This document shows positions 33,675 to 42,794 of a stretch of 64,000 bases of DNA, one piece after another. A program made the translations under genes and the position numbers. Source of the stretch: Hyphomicrobium facile (GTDB taxonomy: Bacteria; Pseudomonadota; Alphaproteobacteria; Rhizobiales; Hyphomicrobiaceae); assembly GCF_900116175.1 (NCBI RefSeq), contig NZ_FPCH01000002.1, positions 992,001 to 1,056,000 on the forward strand. Direction: 5' to 3'. Position 1 is the stretch's first letter, and the number at the start of each line of letters is the position of its first letter. Below the pieces are notes generated by a model. That model did not search any database. It was given only the letters and a program-made list of their open reading frames with translations, and was not told the DNA's origin.

Positions 33675-35953
33675 GCCGGACCGGCGATTGTCTGCGAGGC
33701 GCTGCGCGTGCTCGATAGCGACGCCCCGTAAGTGAATGCATCGGCTCCGTAACCGTAGCCGTATCCATATTCGTAGCCCGCCGTTCTCGCATCCAACTTG
33801 GTGATGACGCTGCCGATCAGAGGGCCCTTCGAAATCTCCAGACGCTTGAGAGCGCTTCGAACCGCGCCACCGCGCGCCAACCCGCTTCCCATCACAAAAA
33901 TCGTCGCCTCGGACGCGCTCGACAACAATAAAGCATCGGCTATGCCGAGAACCGGCGGCCCGTCGATGATGACGAGATCGAACACTTCGAGACTTCCCGA
34001 GAGGAGCGACATCAGATGAGGGCTGCCGAGCAGATCGGCGGCATTCGGCGGCAGCGGGCCAGACGACAGGAAGGCCAGGTTCGGATCGGCCGTCTTCTGG
34101 ATGGCGTCCGGCGGCGCACATGCACCGGCTAAACACGAGCTCAGTCCGACCGAGTTGTCCGCTTCGAGATATCTATGGAGCGATGGATTGCGCATATCGG
34201 CGTCAATAAGAAGAACCTTCAGCCCGAGCCGCGCGAAGTGCTGCGTGATCGCGATCGAGCTGATGGATTTCCCTTCTTTCGCCCCCGCGCTCGTTACGAA
34301 GAGCGTTTTCGGCATGCCCCGTGACGTCGTGAATTGCAGCGAGGTGCACAGCGAGCGATAGGCTTCGGCGATCGGAGACCTGACGTCGAGTAGTGCATCG
34401 GTTACACCGATGCCGGATTTGACAAGCGGGATGATGCCAAGCGTTGCTAGCCCTCCGACACGCTCGGCTTCTTCGACAGAATCGATAACGTCGTCGAAAT
34501 TCTCAAGGACGAAAGCCAGCGCGATGCTTCCTCCGAAGCCGAGAAGCAGCGCGAGCAGCATGGATTTGAAAAGCTGTGGCGACGATGGCGACCCTGGCAG
34601 ATTTGCAGCATCGACGACGAAGATGTTGTTGCTTCCAACGCCCCCGGCCACGTCGACTTCTTTATACCGTTGCAAAAGTCCGTTGTAGAGATCCCTGTTG
34701 GTGTCCACCTCCCGCTTCAAGATATTGTACTCGATGGATCGCTTCTGAAAGTCGAGAACGTCAGTCCGCAGCTTCGCGACGCGCGCCGCTATCTCGCTTT
34801 CCTGGCCGAGCGAGGATTCGTAGGCATTTTTCAACGAGGCGCGGATCGTCTTCACCTCGGCGTTAAGTTGCCGGTCCACTTCCGCGATCTTGTTTTTGAT
34901 CTGAAGCATCGCCGGGTAGTTCGGCTTGAACGTCTGAAGCCGTTCCTGATACTCGGTCACGAGATCGTTGCGCTTGGCGCGCAATCCATCGACGGCGCCG
35001 CTGGCGAGGAATTGCGGAAAGTTCAGCGCATCGGACTTTTCCACCTGCCGCCAGAGCTGCTCATTCTTTATCCGCTCGCGCGAAATGTTGCCGAGCGCGG
35101 CGCTGGAGTTTGCGAGGTCTGTTTCAACCATCGATGAACTCGACCCGATAGAAACGATTTGTTCCTTCTCCGCGAAGGCCAGCAACGTTTTTTCGGACTG
35201 TTCCAAGCGCAATTTCAGCTGCTTTATCTGGTCTTCTAGAAACGCCTTGGCGTAGGCATTCGCCTCGAAACGCTTATCGAGGTTGGACGCAATAAAGGCG
35301 TTCGCGTAGGCGGCCGCAATTTTCTGACTGCGCGCCGGGTTCGGATCGGAGTAGACGATATCCACCAGCCGCGATCCCGGTATCGGCCGCACAGAGACGT
35401 TCTGCTGCACGATGCCGGCCGCGATGTCTATTAGCTCTCTCTGGCTTTTCGACGTGCCCGACTGGGCCGGCTGAAGGAAGCCCATGATCGCGTTCTGAAA
35501 CGAAAATGAACGCGGAGCGAAGAAGTCCTTATCTTCGGCCAGGCGCGCCATTTGCGCCACTCTCTCCGACAAGCTCCGGCTGAGAAGCAGCTCATATTGC
35601 GTTCTCAAGAAGTCGGCGTCCGCTCCCTCGACGGGCGTGATGTTGCCGCCTTCGACAATCTTCGCGACGCTCCGATCAATTTGAAGCCGGATTTTGGATG
35701 TATAGAGCGGCGTCATCATAAACGTTCGTACGGTGCCAAGACAAAGCACGGCCATGGTGACGGCGAAAATCAATCCCTTGCGTCTGCGAAATAGCCGGAT
35801 CGCCGCCCTTACCGTGGCGGCGAAGTGGGCGCCATTAGGTGACAGCTGATCGAGCGCTCGACCACCGTACATCTCATATGTGTCATTCGGCTCGAGTGCC
35901 CGGAAATCGGCATGCGTGAGGGGCGTACTATTTGCGTCGCTGGCAGAGGTCAT
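33671..35953 (-). CDS. Wzc/ExoP-type polysaccharide co-polymerase with BY-kinase
   Basis: 760 residues. Wzz-type chain-length domain with a first transmembrane helix (~62-82), long coiled-coil periplasmic arm (~220-430), PxxP-type second helix region (~465-490), then a cytoplasmic bacterial tyrosine kinase: Walker A TSAGAKEGKS (~557), Walker A' LLIDADMRNP, Walker B LVIIDGPP. The tail is a Tyr/Gly cluster (YEYGYGYGYG plus TYG), the autophosphorylation zone. It controls chain length and export together with the Wza-like protein and the PHP phosphatase encoded just upstream. Fused one-piece form, as in proteobacteria. Confidence 0.93.
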   Translation of the reverse strand: MTSASDANSTPLTHADFRALEPNDTYEMYGGRALDQLSPNGAHFAATVRAAIRLFRRRKGLIFAVTMAVLCLGTVRTFMMTPLYTSKIRLQIDRSVAKIVEGGNITPVEGADADFLRTQYELLLSRSLSERVAQMARLAEDKDFFAPRSFSFQNAIMGFLQPAQSGTSKSQRELIDIAAGIVQQNVSVRPIPGSRLVDIVYSDPNPARSQKIAAAYANAFIASNLDKRFEANAYAKAFLEDQIKQLKLRLEQSEKTLLAFAEKEQIVSIGSSSSMVETDLANSSAALGNISRERIKNEQLWRQVEKSDALNFPQFLASGAVDGLRAKRNDLVTEYQERLQTFKPNYPAMLQIKNKIAEVDRQLNAEVKTIRASLKNAYESSLGQESEIAARVAKLRTDVLDFQKRSIEYNILKREVDTNRDLYNGLLQRYKEVDVAGGVGSNNIFVVDAANLPGSPSSPQLFKSMLLALLLGFGGSIALAFVLENFDDVIDSVEEAERVGGLATLGIIPLVKSGIGVTDALLDVRSPIAEAYRSLCTSLQFTTSRGMPKTLFVTSAGAKEGKSISSIAITQHFARLGLKVLLIDADMRNPSLHRYLEADNSVGLSSCLAGACAPPDAIQKTADPNLAFLSSGPLPPNAADLLGSPHLMSLLSGSLEVFDLVIIDGPPVLGIADALLLSSASEATIFVMGSGLARGGAVRSALKRLEISKGPLIGSVITKLDARTAGYEYGYGYGYGADAFTYGASLSSTRSASQTIAGPA

Positions 35954-36000
35954 GGAGCCGTCATCATCATTAGATGCGAAGAGCGCGGCGATCGTACCGC

Positions 36001-36816
36001 TTACAGGAACGGGACAAAAAAGTTGGTGACCGGGAGAACTTTCAGCAACGCCTGATAGGATTCCTTCATCGCCGAACTGCTGACGACGACAACATCGCCT
36101 TCGACGATGGCCGGATCCTTGGCTTTTCCGGAGCGAATTTCTCCGACGTCGAATTTTGCAGCGGACTTCGCGCCATTCGAGTTCCGGAATATCGCGACCG
36201 ACGCATCGGCGGTTTCGGTGAATCCGTCGGCGGTCGCGATGACCTGCAGCAGCGTCGTCGGTCCACGGAGCGGATATACGCCCGGCTTTTTTACCGAGCC
36301 GTCGACGGTGACGCGCTGGCTGTTGTATTCCTTGATGTAGACATTCACCTGGGGCGACTGAAGGTAGTCACGGCCGAGCCGCTTCGTCAGGTCGCGCTCA
36401 ACATCTCGCGGTGTCTTGCCTACTGCCTGGATCTCTCCAGCGAGCGGAAGATTGATCGTGCCGTTGGCTGCAACCTGAACTGTTTTGGAAAGTTCGGGCA
36501 CCTGAAAAACTGAAACCTCGACGACATCCATCGGTCCGATTTTGTATCCGGCGTTGGCCGGGTTCGACATCGACGTCAGCTCTGCGGCTTGCCTCGATTC
36601 GGTTGCGCCAAGAGCGATAGCGGGATGAGATGACTCTGCCGACGCCTCACTTTTATTCGTGACCGAAGCAGTTCCCGTGAGATGCGCGCTTTCGCCCAGC
36701 GAGGCACCGCAGCCCCCCAGCATCAGCGCGAGCATCAACGCAGGAAACAACGCTCCGCGAGCCGATTTCCTGTCTTTTACGGAGTCGGAACGGTCAGGCG
36801 CTTTTCGGTATGGCAT
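36001..36816 (-). CDS. Wza/ExoF-type polysaccharide export lipoprotein
   Basis: 271 residues. Lipobox LMLGGC (Cys near residue 36) marks an outer-membrane or periplasmic lipoprotein. Poly_export domain at ~88-170 (YKIGPMDVVEVSVF, GTINLPLAGEIQAVGKT) and one SLBB domain (VTVDGSVKKPGVYPLRGPTT). It is shorter than E. coli Wza and lacks the C-terminal barrel helix, like ExoF/GumB-type proteins. AAGGA precedes the ATG at 36816, which lies 23 bp inside the phosphatase gene; an in-frame extension to 36915 is unlikely. Confidence 0.9.
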   Translation of the reverse strand: MPYRKAPDRSDSVKDRKSARGALFPALMLALMLGGCGASLGESAHLTGTASVTNKSEASAESSHPAIALGATESRQAAELTSMSNPANAGYKIGPMDVVEVSVFQVPELSKTVQVAANGTINLPLAGEIQAVGKTPRDVERDLTKRLGRDYLQSPQVNVYIKEYNSQRVTVDGSVKKPGVYPLRGPTTLLQVIATADGFTETADASVAIFRNSNGAKSAAKFDVGEIRSGKAKDPAIVEGDVVVVSSSAMKESYQALLKVLPVTNFFVPFL

Positions 36817-37579
36817 TCGATCCTTGAGCCAATGGCAAAGGAATACTTGATGGGGATTGGTTGGCAAGAATGGCGCGGGGGCGCGCCATAACCAGATTAT
36901 TCGCTTCGTCTTCACCGACGCGCGCCGCGGCGGCGTCGCGCCCTCTCTTCAGGTCGGGTGCGCGGCGGTTCACGTCGTGAGCGTCGGTTGCGAGAAGATG
37001 CACAATGCCGTCATCCAGCAGCCTCTCCGCCCAATATTTTGCAGGCCGGCCGAACTTTCCGAGTAGCGATCCCGAGGTCAGTTGCAGCCAAACGCCAGTG
37101 CGGACCAAACGTTCAATCAATTTGTATTGGGCTTGGATCCAGGGAAGGCGCTCGGGATGCGAAAGTATAGGAACATAGCCCGCGACGATCAGTTCGAAGA
37201 ATATTTTGTTCAGGAGTTCGGGGCGGACATGCATCGGCAGTTCGACCAACACGTAGCGGCTATCGGCGAGAGTGAGAATTTCTCCGCTTCTCAGCTTCGA
37301 CACGAAGTCCAAGGAGACATGGGCGTCGGAACCACTGAACAGATTCAGCCGTAATCCGGCTCGGTCGAGGGCCGATCGGAGCTCCTCGGTCGCCGCGCGA
37401 ATTTGTGGTCCGGTGTTATGATAGAGCCCTGGCAGGATATGTGGTGTGCAGACGACCGCCTCTACTCCGTCGTCAATCAGGGCGGCGGCCATCTGGAGGG
37501 ATATTTCGATGCCGGCTGCGCCATCATCGATACCCGGAAGAATGTGGCAATGAAGATCGATCAAACGCCGCCCCCGCAC
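36794..37579 (-). CDS. CpsB/YwqE-type PHP tyrosine phosphatase
   Basis: About 261 residues of a PHP metal-dependent phosphatase that resets the tyrosine kinase of polysaccharide export. Metal-binding motifs in order: IDLHCHILPGIDDG (HxH), CTPHILP, SGSDAHVS, LSHPER and TDAHD. The frame starts at GTG 37579 (MRGRR...), but a TTG at 37564, giving MIDLHCH with GGGGG six bases upstream, fits the family start better. Probable first gene of the main leftward operon; phosphatase, export protein and kinase follow each other closely. Confidence 0.88.
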   Translation of the reverse strand: MRGRRLIDLHCHILPGIDDGAAGIEISLQMAAALIDDGVEAVVCTPHILPGLYHNTGPQIRAATEELRSALDRAGLRLNLFSGSDAHVSLDFVSKLRSGEILTLADSRYVLVELPMHVRPELLNKIFFELIVAGYVPILSHPERLPWIQAQYKLIERLVRTGVWLQLTSGSLLGKFGRPAKYWAERLLDDGIVHLLATDAHDVNRRAPDLKRGRDAAAARVGEDEANNLVMARPRAILANQSPSSIPLPLAQGSNAIPKSA

Positions 37580-37793
37580 CTGAGATTAGTTCTTTAGTAT
37601 TACCCCTTTCGTCAGCTATCGGTATTTAGCCGGGCTGTGTCAAGGCATCGTAATCGCTCTGCTGTGGGCCGTGTCCTCCTTACATCATCGGCTTTCTAAC
37701 GGGCATTTTCCCCGGAGCGATCGGCAGAGGCGCTTCCATTTGGGGACGACGCGTTGTAGTCCTATCGTGCTAGTCTGATGCTCGAGGGAACAC
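37580..37793. promoter_or_regulatory. Divergent control region of the EPS locus
   Basis: About 210 bp between the leftward operon (phosphatase first) and the rightward FecR-like gene. It must carry both promoters. No defined -35/-10 or operator could be assigned with confidence. Confidence 0.4.
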
Positions 37794-38270
37794 ATGATGC
37801 TATTGCGCGCCGGCTTATCGGTGGCTTCGCTCTTGGTCACGATTTCCGTGGCGCAGGCGGCGAGTGTGACCTTGATCCAAGGCGAGGCGCTGGTCAGTCG
37901 AGGCGACGGCTACGAGGCGTTGAAGGGACCCGCAATCGTCAATGCGGGGGACATTGTTGTCCCCTCGCCGGGAAGCTCGATGAAGGTCACGTTCTCGAAT
38001 GGGTGCGCCGTGTTCCTTGGAGGCGGCATGGTATTCAGCGTGCCGGAGGTTCCACCATGCGGCGGCCCCACTGCGCTCGCCAGCAACGGCTTGCAATCAG
38101 CGGAGACCGCGATCCCTCAGGATTGGTCCGCCGTGACGCAAACGACGGCCTTCAACGCGACGCAGCCCGATTACGTGCCCTACCTCCTCGGCGCGGCGGC
38201 GATCGGGGGCATCGCTGCTGCCGTTGGCGGTCTTGGCGGTGGCAGCAATGACAGTCCGGCGAGTCCGTAG
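37794..38270 (+). CDS. FecR-like exported protein with hydrophobic Gly-rich C-terminus
   Basis: 158 residues: signal peptide (~1-22, ending AQAA), a short FecR-like beta domain (~23-80: VTLIQGEALVSRGDGYEAL, NAGDIVVPSPGSSMKV), two Cys (near 70 and 88), and a C-terminal Ala/Gly-rich hydrophobic segment (YLLGAAAIGGIAAAVGGLGGG) that could insert in a membrane. GAGG precedes the ATG. FecR-domain proteins of this type are frequent beside EPS loci; function unknown. It opens the rightward half and sits 43 bp before the ligase/polymerase gene. Confidence 0.7.
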   Translation: MMLLRAGLSVASLLVTISVAQAASVTLIQGEALVSRGDGYEALKGPAIVNAGDIVVPSPGSSMKVTFSNGCAVFLGGGMVFSVPEVPPCGGPTALASNGLQSAETAIPQDWSAVTQTTAFNATQPDYVPYLLGAAAIGGIAAAVGGLGGGSNDSPASP

Positions 38271-38313
38271 CGGCTCTCCGGAAAGCCATCGCGATGGCTT
38301 CACTTTGTGATCG

Positions 38314-40005
38314 ATGATTTCAAACGCTGCAATATTCGGCTCGATATCTTCGCTGGTTGGCGGCTCTCCTCGGCGCGTCGCGTGGCGAGAGATTGTTTCC
38401 GAGCACGGGCTTGCGCGTCTTACGGGCGGCGTTTTAGCCGCGTCGATTGCGCTCGGCGGAGCGACGCGGAGTGGATATCCCGGAGATGCCCTGCTTCAAT
38501 TCCTTGCCATCATCCTTCTGATCGTTGCGCTTCGTGACATCGTCATCTCCGGTTCTGTTCGTCATTTCAAATGGCCGCTGATCTTTTTGGGCTCGCTCGC
38601 ACTCGTGCCGATAGTCCAACTTCTTCCTCTGCCTGTGGATCTATGGTCTCGGCTGCCCGGACGCGAGATCATTTCGCAAACGTATACCTTGATCGATCAG
38701 CCTCGTCCCGCCTTTCCACTGACCTTAACCCCATCCGCGACTTACCTTAGCGGTTTGGCGTTACTTCCTCCCGCGGCTGTGTTTCTAGGAACTTTGACGC
38801 TTGGCTACGCGCATAGACGAAGCGTCAGCTTTGTCCTTATCGCAATGGGAATAGCGAGCGTTCTTCTCGGTCTGTTGCAACTGGCACAGGGGCCGAACAG
38901 CGCGCTGCGGTTTTACGAGATAACCAATAAAACCGAGGCAGTGGGCTTCTTCGCCAATCGAAACCACTTCGCGGCACTGCTCTATGTCGCGACGCTCTTC
39001 GTCGCTGCCCATCTTATCGACGCGATAGGAATCATGGGGCAAAGCAAGCTTCGACATCGAGCAGACGCGAACATGGCCGTGCCTCTACTGACGTGGCTGA
39101 CGGCGCTTCTGATGCTGACCGCCGCTCAGCTGATGGCCCGATCTCGGGCCGGACTGGTTCTGACGGACTTGGCCTTGGCCGCCGCAATCGCCATCGGCAT
39201 GACCGATCGGCGGATCGCAACGTCGAACCCCGGCTTCGGCCGATTGATCGTGGGAACGGCTGCCGGAATTATTCTCCTTCTCCTACCGCTTGCGCTCTAC
39301 CGCATTCTCGACCGGTTCGGAGCCGATCCCTTCGCCGACGCGCGCATCGCCTTCGCACGCAAGACGATCTCCGCCGCTCTTGCATACATGCCATTCGGTT
39401 CTGGCCTCGGATCATTCGTTCCTGTTTATCAGCTCTACGAACAGACTTCGGATGTCGGCCTCACTTACGCAAATCACGCACACAACGATGTTCTCGAGGT
39501 TTGGCTGGAGACTGGAATTTTCGGCATCGCGCTGATGGGTGTGTTCGGCGTGTGGATAGTCCGGCGCACCGCTTCGCTGTGGAAGGAGGGTTCCGCCGCG
39601 ATCCACGGCGTCGACCTTGGGCTTGCGCGTGCAGCCTCGGTTGCCGCGTTATTGCTGCTCGCGCATTCGTCCGTCGATTATCCGCTTCGCACGACGGCGA
39701 TGATGACTGTTGCGGCGGTGGCGCTCGCGTTCCTCATCAAGCCCGCAAAATCAGATGCGAGACAGAGCCCACGCCACGGAATGCGCCGGCGCCCGCGTCA
39801 ATTGCAAGACGGCGGCAACGAGGGCTTGAGGCATGGCCGTTCCATGCAATCGCCGAGCGCGCGCGAAGCCTGGGTGGCCCAGGGTGACTGGCCCGAAGCG
39901 TGGCGACCCATGGCAGCAGATCCGACACGCCCCCCAATCCCGGCCCAACCGGACGACGCCGCGACATTCGCCGAACACCCCGAACGAGATTCAGCCGCAG
40001 GGTAA
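38314..40005 (+). CDS. O-antigen ligase/polymerase-like membrane protein (Wzy_C)
   Basis: 563 residues with about 11 transmembrane helices and the Wzy_C/WaaL-type loop: GFFANRNHFAALLYV, RSRAGLVLTD, a periplasmic loop with GSGLGSFVPVYQLYE, and HAHNDVLEVWLETG containing the conserved His. The C-terminal ~90 residues are polar and disordered. It could be the EPS polymerase, with the protein at 25558 doing another step, or a ligase. Cotranscription with the FecR-like gene is likely. Confidence 0.87.
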   Translation: MISNAAIFGSISSLVGGSPRRVAWREIVSEHGLARLTGGVLAASIALGGATRSGYPGDALLQFLAIILLIVALRDIVISGSVRHFKWPLIFLGSLALVPIVQLLPLPVDLWSRLPGREIISQTYTLIDQPRPAFPLTLTPSATYLSGLALLPPAAVFLGTLTLGYAHRRSVSFVLIAMGIASVLLGLLQLAQGPNSALRFYEITNKTEAVGFFANRNHFAALLYVATLFVAAHLIDAIGIMGQSKLRHRADANMAVPLLTWLTALLMLTAAQLMARSRAGLVLTDLALAAAIAIGMTDRRIATSNPGFGRLIVGTAAGIILLLLPLALYRILDRFGADPFADARIAFARKTISAALAYMPFGSGLGSFVPVYQLYEQTSDVGLTYANHAHNDVLEVWLETGIFGIALMGVFGVWIVRRTASLWKEGSAAIHGVDLGLARAASVAALLLLAHSSVDYPLRTTAMMTVAAVALAFLIKPAKSDARQSPRHGMRRRPRQLQDGGNEGLRHGRSMQSPSAREAWVAQGDWPEAWRPMAADPTRPPIPAQPDDAATFAEHPERDSAAG

Positions 40006-40040
40006 TGCATTACGGAGCCGCGGCGTTCAGCGAGATACAA

Positions 40041-40056
40041 TTAAGGCAATAATAAC
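40041..40056 (+). promoter_or_regulatory. Near-consensus CtrA box
   Basis: TTAA (40041-40044), seven bases, ATAAC (40052-40056); consensus TTAA-N7-TTAAC, so one mismatch. It lies 86 bp before the GGDEF-EAL start. Confidence 0.25.
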
Positions 40057-40141
40057 CCTTTCGGACTACGACTAAAGACGTGGAATAACGGGGGAGTTCT
40101 TCGATTCCCGCGCCTATCCGCAAGCTCCTGGGGGGAAGCCG

Positions 40142-41836
40142 ATGCAGCCTCTTTCGCCGATGACCAGAGCGTTGTGGGCCGCCGGCGTCTCTGCCGCGTT
40201 GGCAGCGTCCCTTTTCCTCGCGATTGCTATCTCGTCCGACAATTTCGTCGCGTTTCTGCCGACGCACGCCGTTCTGCTGATGGCGCTTATCCTTTCATCC
40301 GACGCCAAGTTGCGCTTGGTGATGGTTGGGTTCGCAGCCCTCACCTCCATGATGATAAGTAGCACCCTCGGCGGATCGCTCATCGCCGCTGCGGCGTTTG
40401 CCATCGCGAACACGGGAGAGCTGTTGATCGCCGCCCTTCTTATCGAGAGACTTCGCCGCCCATCCGATGCGAAGACCGCATTGCAGGCCACGAAAGATCC
40501 GAAGATCGAGTGGCGGCCGCAATATTCCGCCGATCGCGATTGCTTAACCGGTCTCGCGAGCAGGGCACTCCTCATCGAGCTCATCGGCGCCGCGAAATCC
40601 AGAAGCGACGACGTTGCGCTTCTGTTCATCGATCTCGACAATTTCAAATCCGTCAACGACACCTTTGGCCATAACATTGGCGACTACCTGCTCAAAACGG
40701 TTGCAGGGCGATTGCGCGGTAGCGTGAAGGAAACAGACATTGTCGCGCGTCTCGGTGATGACGAGTTCGCCGTGCTGTTGGACAGGGGCACACAGCCTGC
40801 TGCGGCGGAGATCGTGGCAAGGCGAATTTCGGATTTATTGAATGCGCCGATGACGGTTGGCGGTCATGACATTCGTGTCGGCGCGAGCATTGGCGTGGCA
40901 TGCTGGCAGCCCGACACGAGTTCGGCTTGGGAGCTCTTCAGGCGCGCAGACGCAGCTCTTTACAGCACAAAGTCGACGGGGCGCGGGAATTACAAATTCT
41001 TTGAACCCGATATGGACCGGCGACTGCAACAGCGGCAAGAACTCGAACAAGATCTTCGAAAAGCCGTCGCCGATCGCAGCTTTGACGTCCACTATCAACC
41101 GATCGTGCGGCTCGCGACGAACGAATTGATTGGGCTCGAAGCCCTCATCCGCTGGAACCATGCCAAGCGCGGGAGGGTGTCGCCCGCAGAATTCATTCCG
41201 GTCGCGGAGGAGCTTGGGCTGATTGCGCCGATCGGCGATTGGGTTCTTCGGCGGGCGTGCCACGACGCGGCCAGGTGGCCCGCGCATGTAAAAATATCCG
41301 TGAACTTTTCGCGGGCCCAGTTCGAATGTCCGCACGTTGTGGATCGACTGAAGTCGGCTCTGTCCGAAACCGGTCTTGCACCCAATCGGCTGCAACTTGA
41401 AATAACCGAAACGACAATCATGTCGGATTTTGCGAAGGCTAACGCGCTGCTCGGCGAACTTCGCGAACTCGGCATCGAGACCGCCATGGACGATTTCGGA
41501 ACCGGCTATTCTTCATTGAGCTGCCTTCGAAACTGCTCTTTCGACCGGCTGAAGATCGATCGCTCGTTCATCAACGACCTGACCACGAGCCTGGAAGCGC
41601 GATTGGTTCTTTCGACCATCGTCAAACTGGCGAGGACGCTCGGGATGCACACGACGGCCGAGGGTGTCGAAACGATGGAGCAGTACGATATCGTGAAGGC
41701 CGAGGGGTGCTCTGAGATCCAAGGCTATTACTTCAGCGCTGCAAAATCCGCGGCCGAGGTATCAGCCTATTTCGAGTCCGGTGCGAACAGCGTCTCCGTA
41801 GCATCCGGCATCAAGCCTCAGAGTATTGCTCAATAG
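40142..41836 (+). CDS. Membrane GGDEF-EAL protein, likely c-di-GMP phosphodiesterase
   Basis: 564 residues. Four predicted N-terminal helices (~10-105, MASE-like sensor), a GGDEF domain (~130-290) and an EAL domain (~300-545). The GGDEF signature reads RLGDDEF, the second Gly replaced by Asp, and the inhibitory-site Arg is Lys (KETD), so cyclase activity is doubtful. The EAL domain is intact: LEALIRW, NFSRAQ, EITETT, DDFGTGYSSL, KIDRSF, TAEGVET. I expect c-di-GMP hydrolysis, perhaps with GTP sensing by the GGDEF part. GGGGGGAA precedes the ATG. It adjoins the EPS genes, a common c-di-GMP target. Confidence 0.9.
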   Translation: MQPLSPMTRALWAAGVSAALAASLFLAIAISSDNFVAFLPTHAVLLMALILSSDAKLRLVMVGFAALTSMMISSTLGGSLIAAAAFAIANTGELLIAALLIERLRRPSDAKTALQATKDPKIEWRPQYSADRDCLTGLASRALLIELIGAAKSRSDDVALLFIDLDNFKSVNDTFGHNIGDYLLKTVAGRLRGSVKETDIVARLGDDEFAVLLDRGTQPAAAEIVARRISDLLNAPMTVGGHDIRVGASIGVACWQPDTSSAWELFRRADAALYSTKSTGRGNYKFFEPDMDRRLQQRQELEQDLRKAVADRSFDVHYQPIVRLATNELIGLEALIRWNHAKRGRVSPAEFIPVAEELGLIAPIGDWVLRRACHDAARWPAHVKISVNFSRAQFECPHVVDRLKSALSETGLAPNRLQLEITETTIMSDFAKANALLGELRELGIETAMDDFGTGYSSLSCLRNCSFDRLKIDRSFINDLTTSLEARLVLSTIVKLARTLGMHTTAEGVETMEQYDIVKAEGCSEIQGYYFSAAKSAAEVSAYFESGANSVSVASGIKPQSIAQ

Positions 41837-42087
41837 CGATTGTGACATTCTGATCGTCTCGGTTGGAAGAATGGTCTTTTATAACTAGTCTCCAAGGGCG
41901 CTCATGCCATTACAATTTAAGGTGGAATGCAGCCGGAACCGATTACGCCCGTTCAGTTCCCAATTGCAACAATGCGCCGCTAGCCTTGGCGACCAGGGTT
42001 CGCTAATCCCTGCTCGTCTATCCGGGAGGGGTGATTCTTATTCGCTAGTCACAAGCGAGTCCCGGATGCCACTGGTACGGGACCGCG

Positions 42088-42786
42088 ATGAAATCTTCGA
42101 CCTCGAGCGAACCACCCGTCTATGTCGTCCTCGTCGACAGCCGAGGCATAATCATGGACGTGAACACCAAAACCGGAGCGCAGGACGGCAGTCACAAGAT
42201 TGCCCTCGCCCGGTACCCGGTCGGCGAGTCCTACTTCGATCACTGCGATGACGATAAACATCGCTCCGAAATTCAATCGCTTCTGAAGCGGAAGCGCAGC
42301 CTCATCTCATTCGTCGTACCTTCGCGGCCGAAGCAGAAGCAATGGTTTGTCGTCATCGGCGTTCCGGTCAGCCCGGACGTTGGCAGCGGCGCCGTTCTCA
42401 TGCACGTCGATATCGCGTCGTGGGTGCCCGAGGCGAAAGAGGCCGACGCTCCGTTCAAGGAGTCGAAAGGGCCGGTGACGCTCAATCCGGGTCTTATCCA
42501 GGACACCATCACGCGGGCTCTCTTTCAACAATTCGGCCCGGGCTTTGGCGAGGCGCCGGCGGCGCCGATGCAGCATCCAGACGTCGATTCCTTGAGTCCG
42601 AGACAGCGTGAAGTTTTGATGCTGCTCGGGGCCGGCAAGAGCAATGCGGAAATCGCCGAGGAACTTTCCTGCTCCTTGAATACGGTCAAGCGACACGTAA
42701 CGGCCGTATTGCAAAAGCTGCGTTTGCCGAACAGAACGCGCGCTGCCATGCTTGCAAATCAGCTGAATATCCGTGTCAAGGATTAG
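42088..42786 (+). CDS. LuxR-type regulator with N-terminal PAS-like domain
   Basis: 232 residues. Residues ~8-115 look like a PAS fold (VYVVLVDSRGIIMDVN, YFDHC, VVIGVPV), and ~165-228 are a LuxR helix-turn-helix (LSPRQREVLMLLGAGKSNAEIAEEL, TVKRHVTAVLQKL). There is no receiver or autoinducer-binding domain, so the PAS part probably senses a small molecule or redox state. Next to the GGDEF-EAL gene and the EPS locus, whose expression it may control. It ends 8 bp from the convergent pseudo-SDR gene. Confidence 0.85.
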   Translation: MKSSTSSEPPVYVVLVDSRGIIMDVNTKTGAQDGSHKIALARYPVGESYFDHCDDDKHRSEIQSLLKRKRSLISFVVPSRPKQKQWFVVIGVPVSPDVGSGAVLMHVDIASWVPEAKEADAPFKESKGPVTLNPGLIQDTITRALFQQFGPGFGEAPAAPMQHPDVDSLSPRQREVLMLLGAGKSNAEIAEELSCSLNTVKRHVTAVLQKLRLPNRTRAAMLANQLNIRVKD

Positions 42787-42794
42787 CTCCGGCG

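Noticed and set aside
41934-41952. GGAAC/CGTT pair before the LuxR-type gene
   Set aside because: Spacer only 10 bases.
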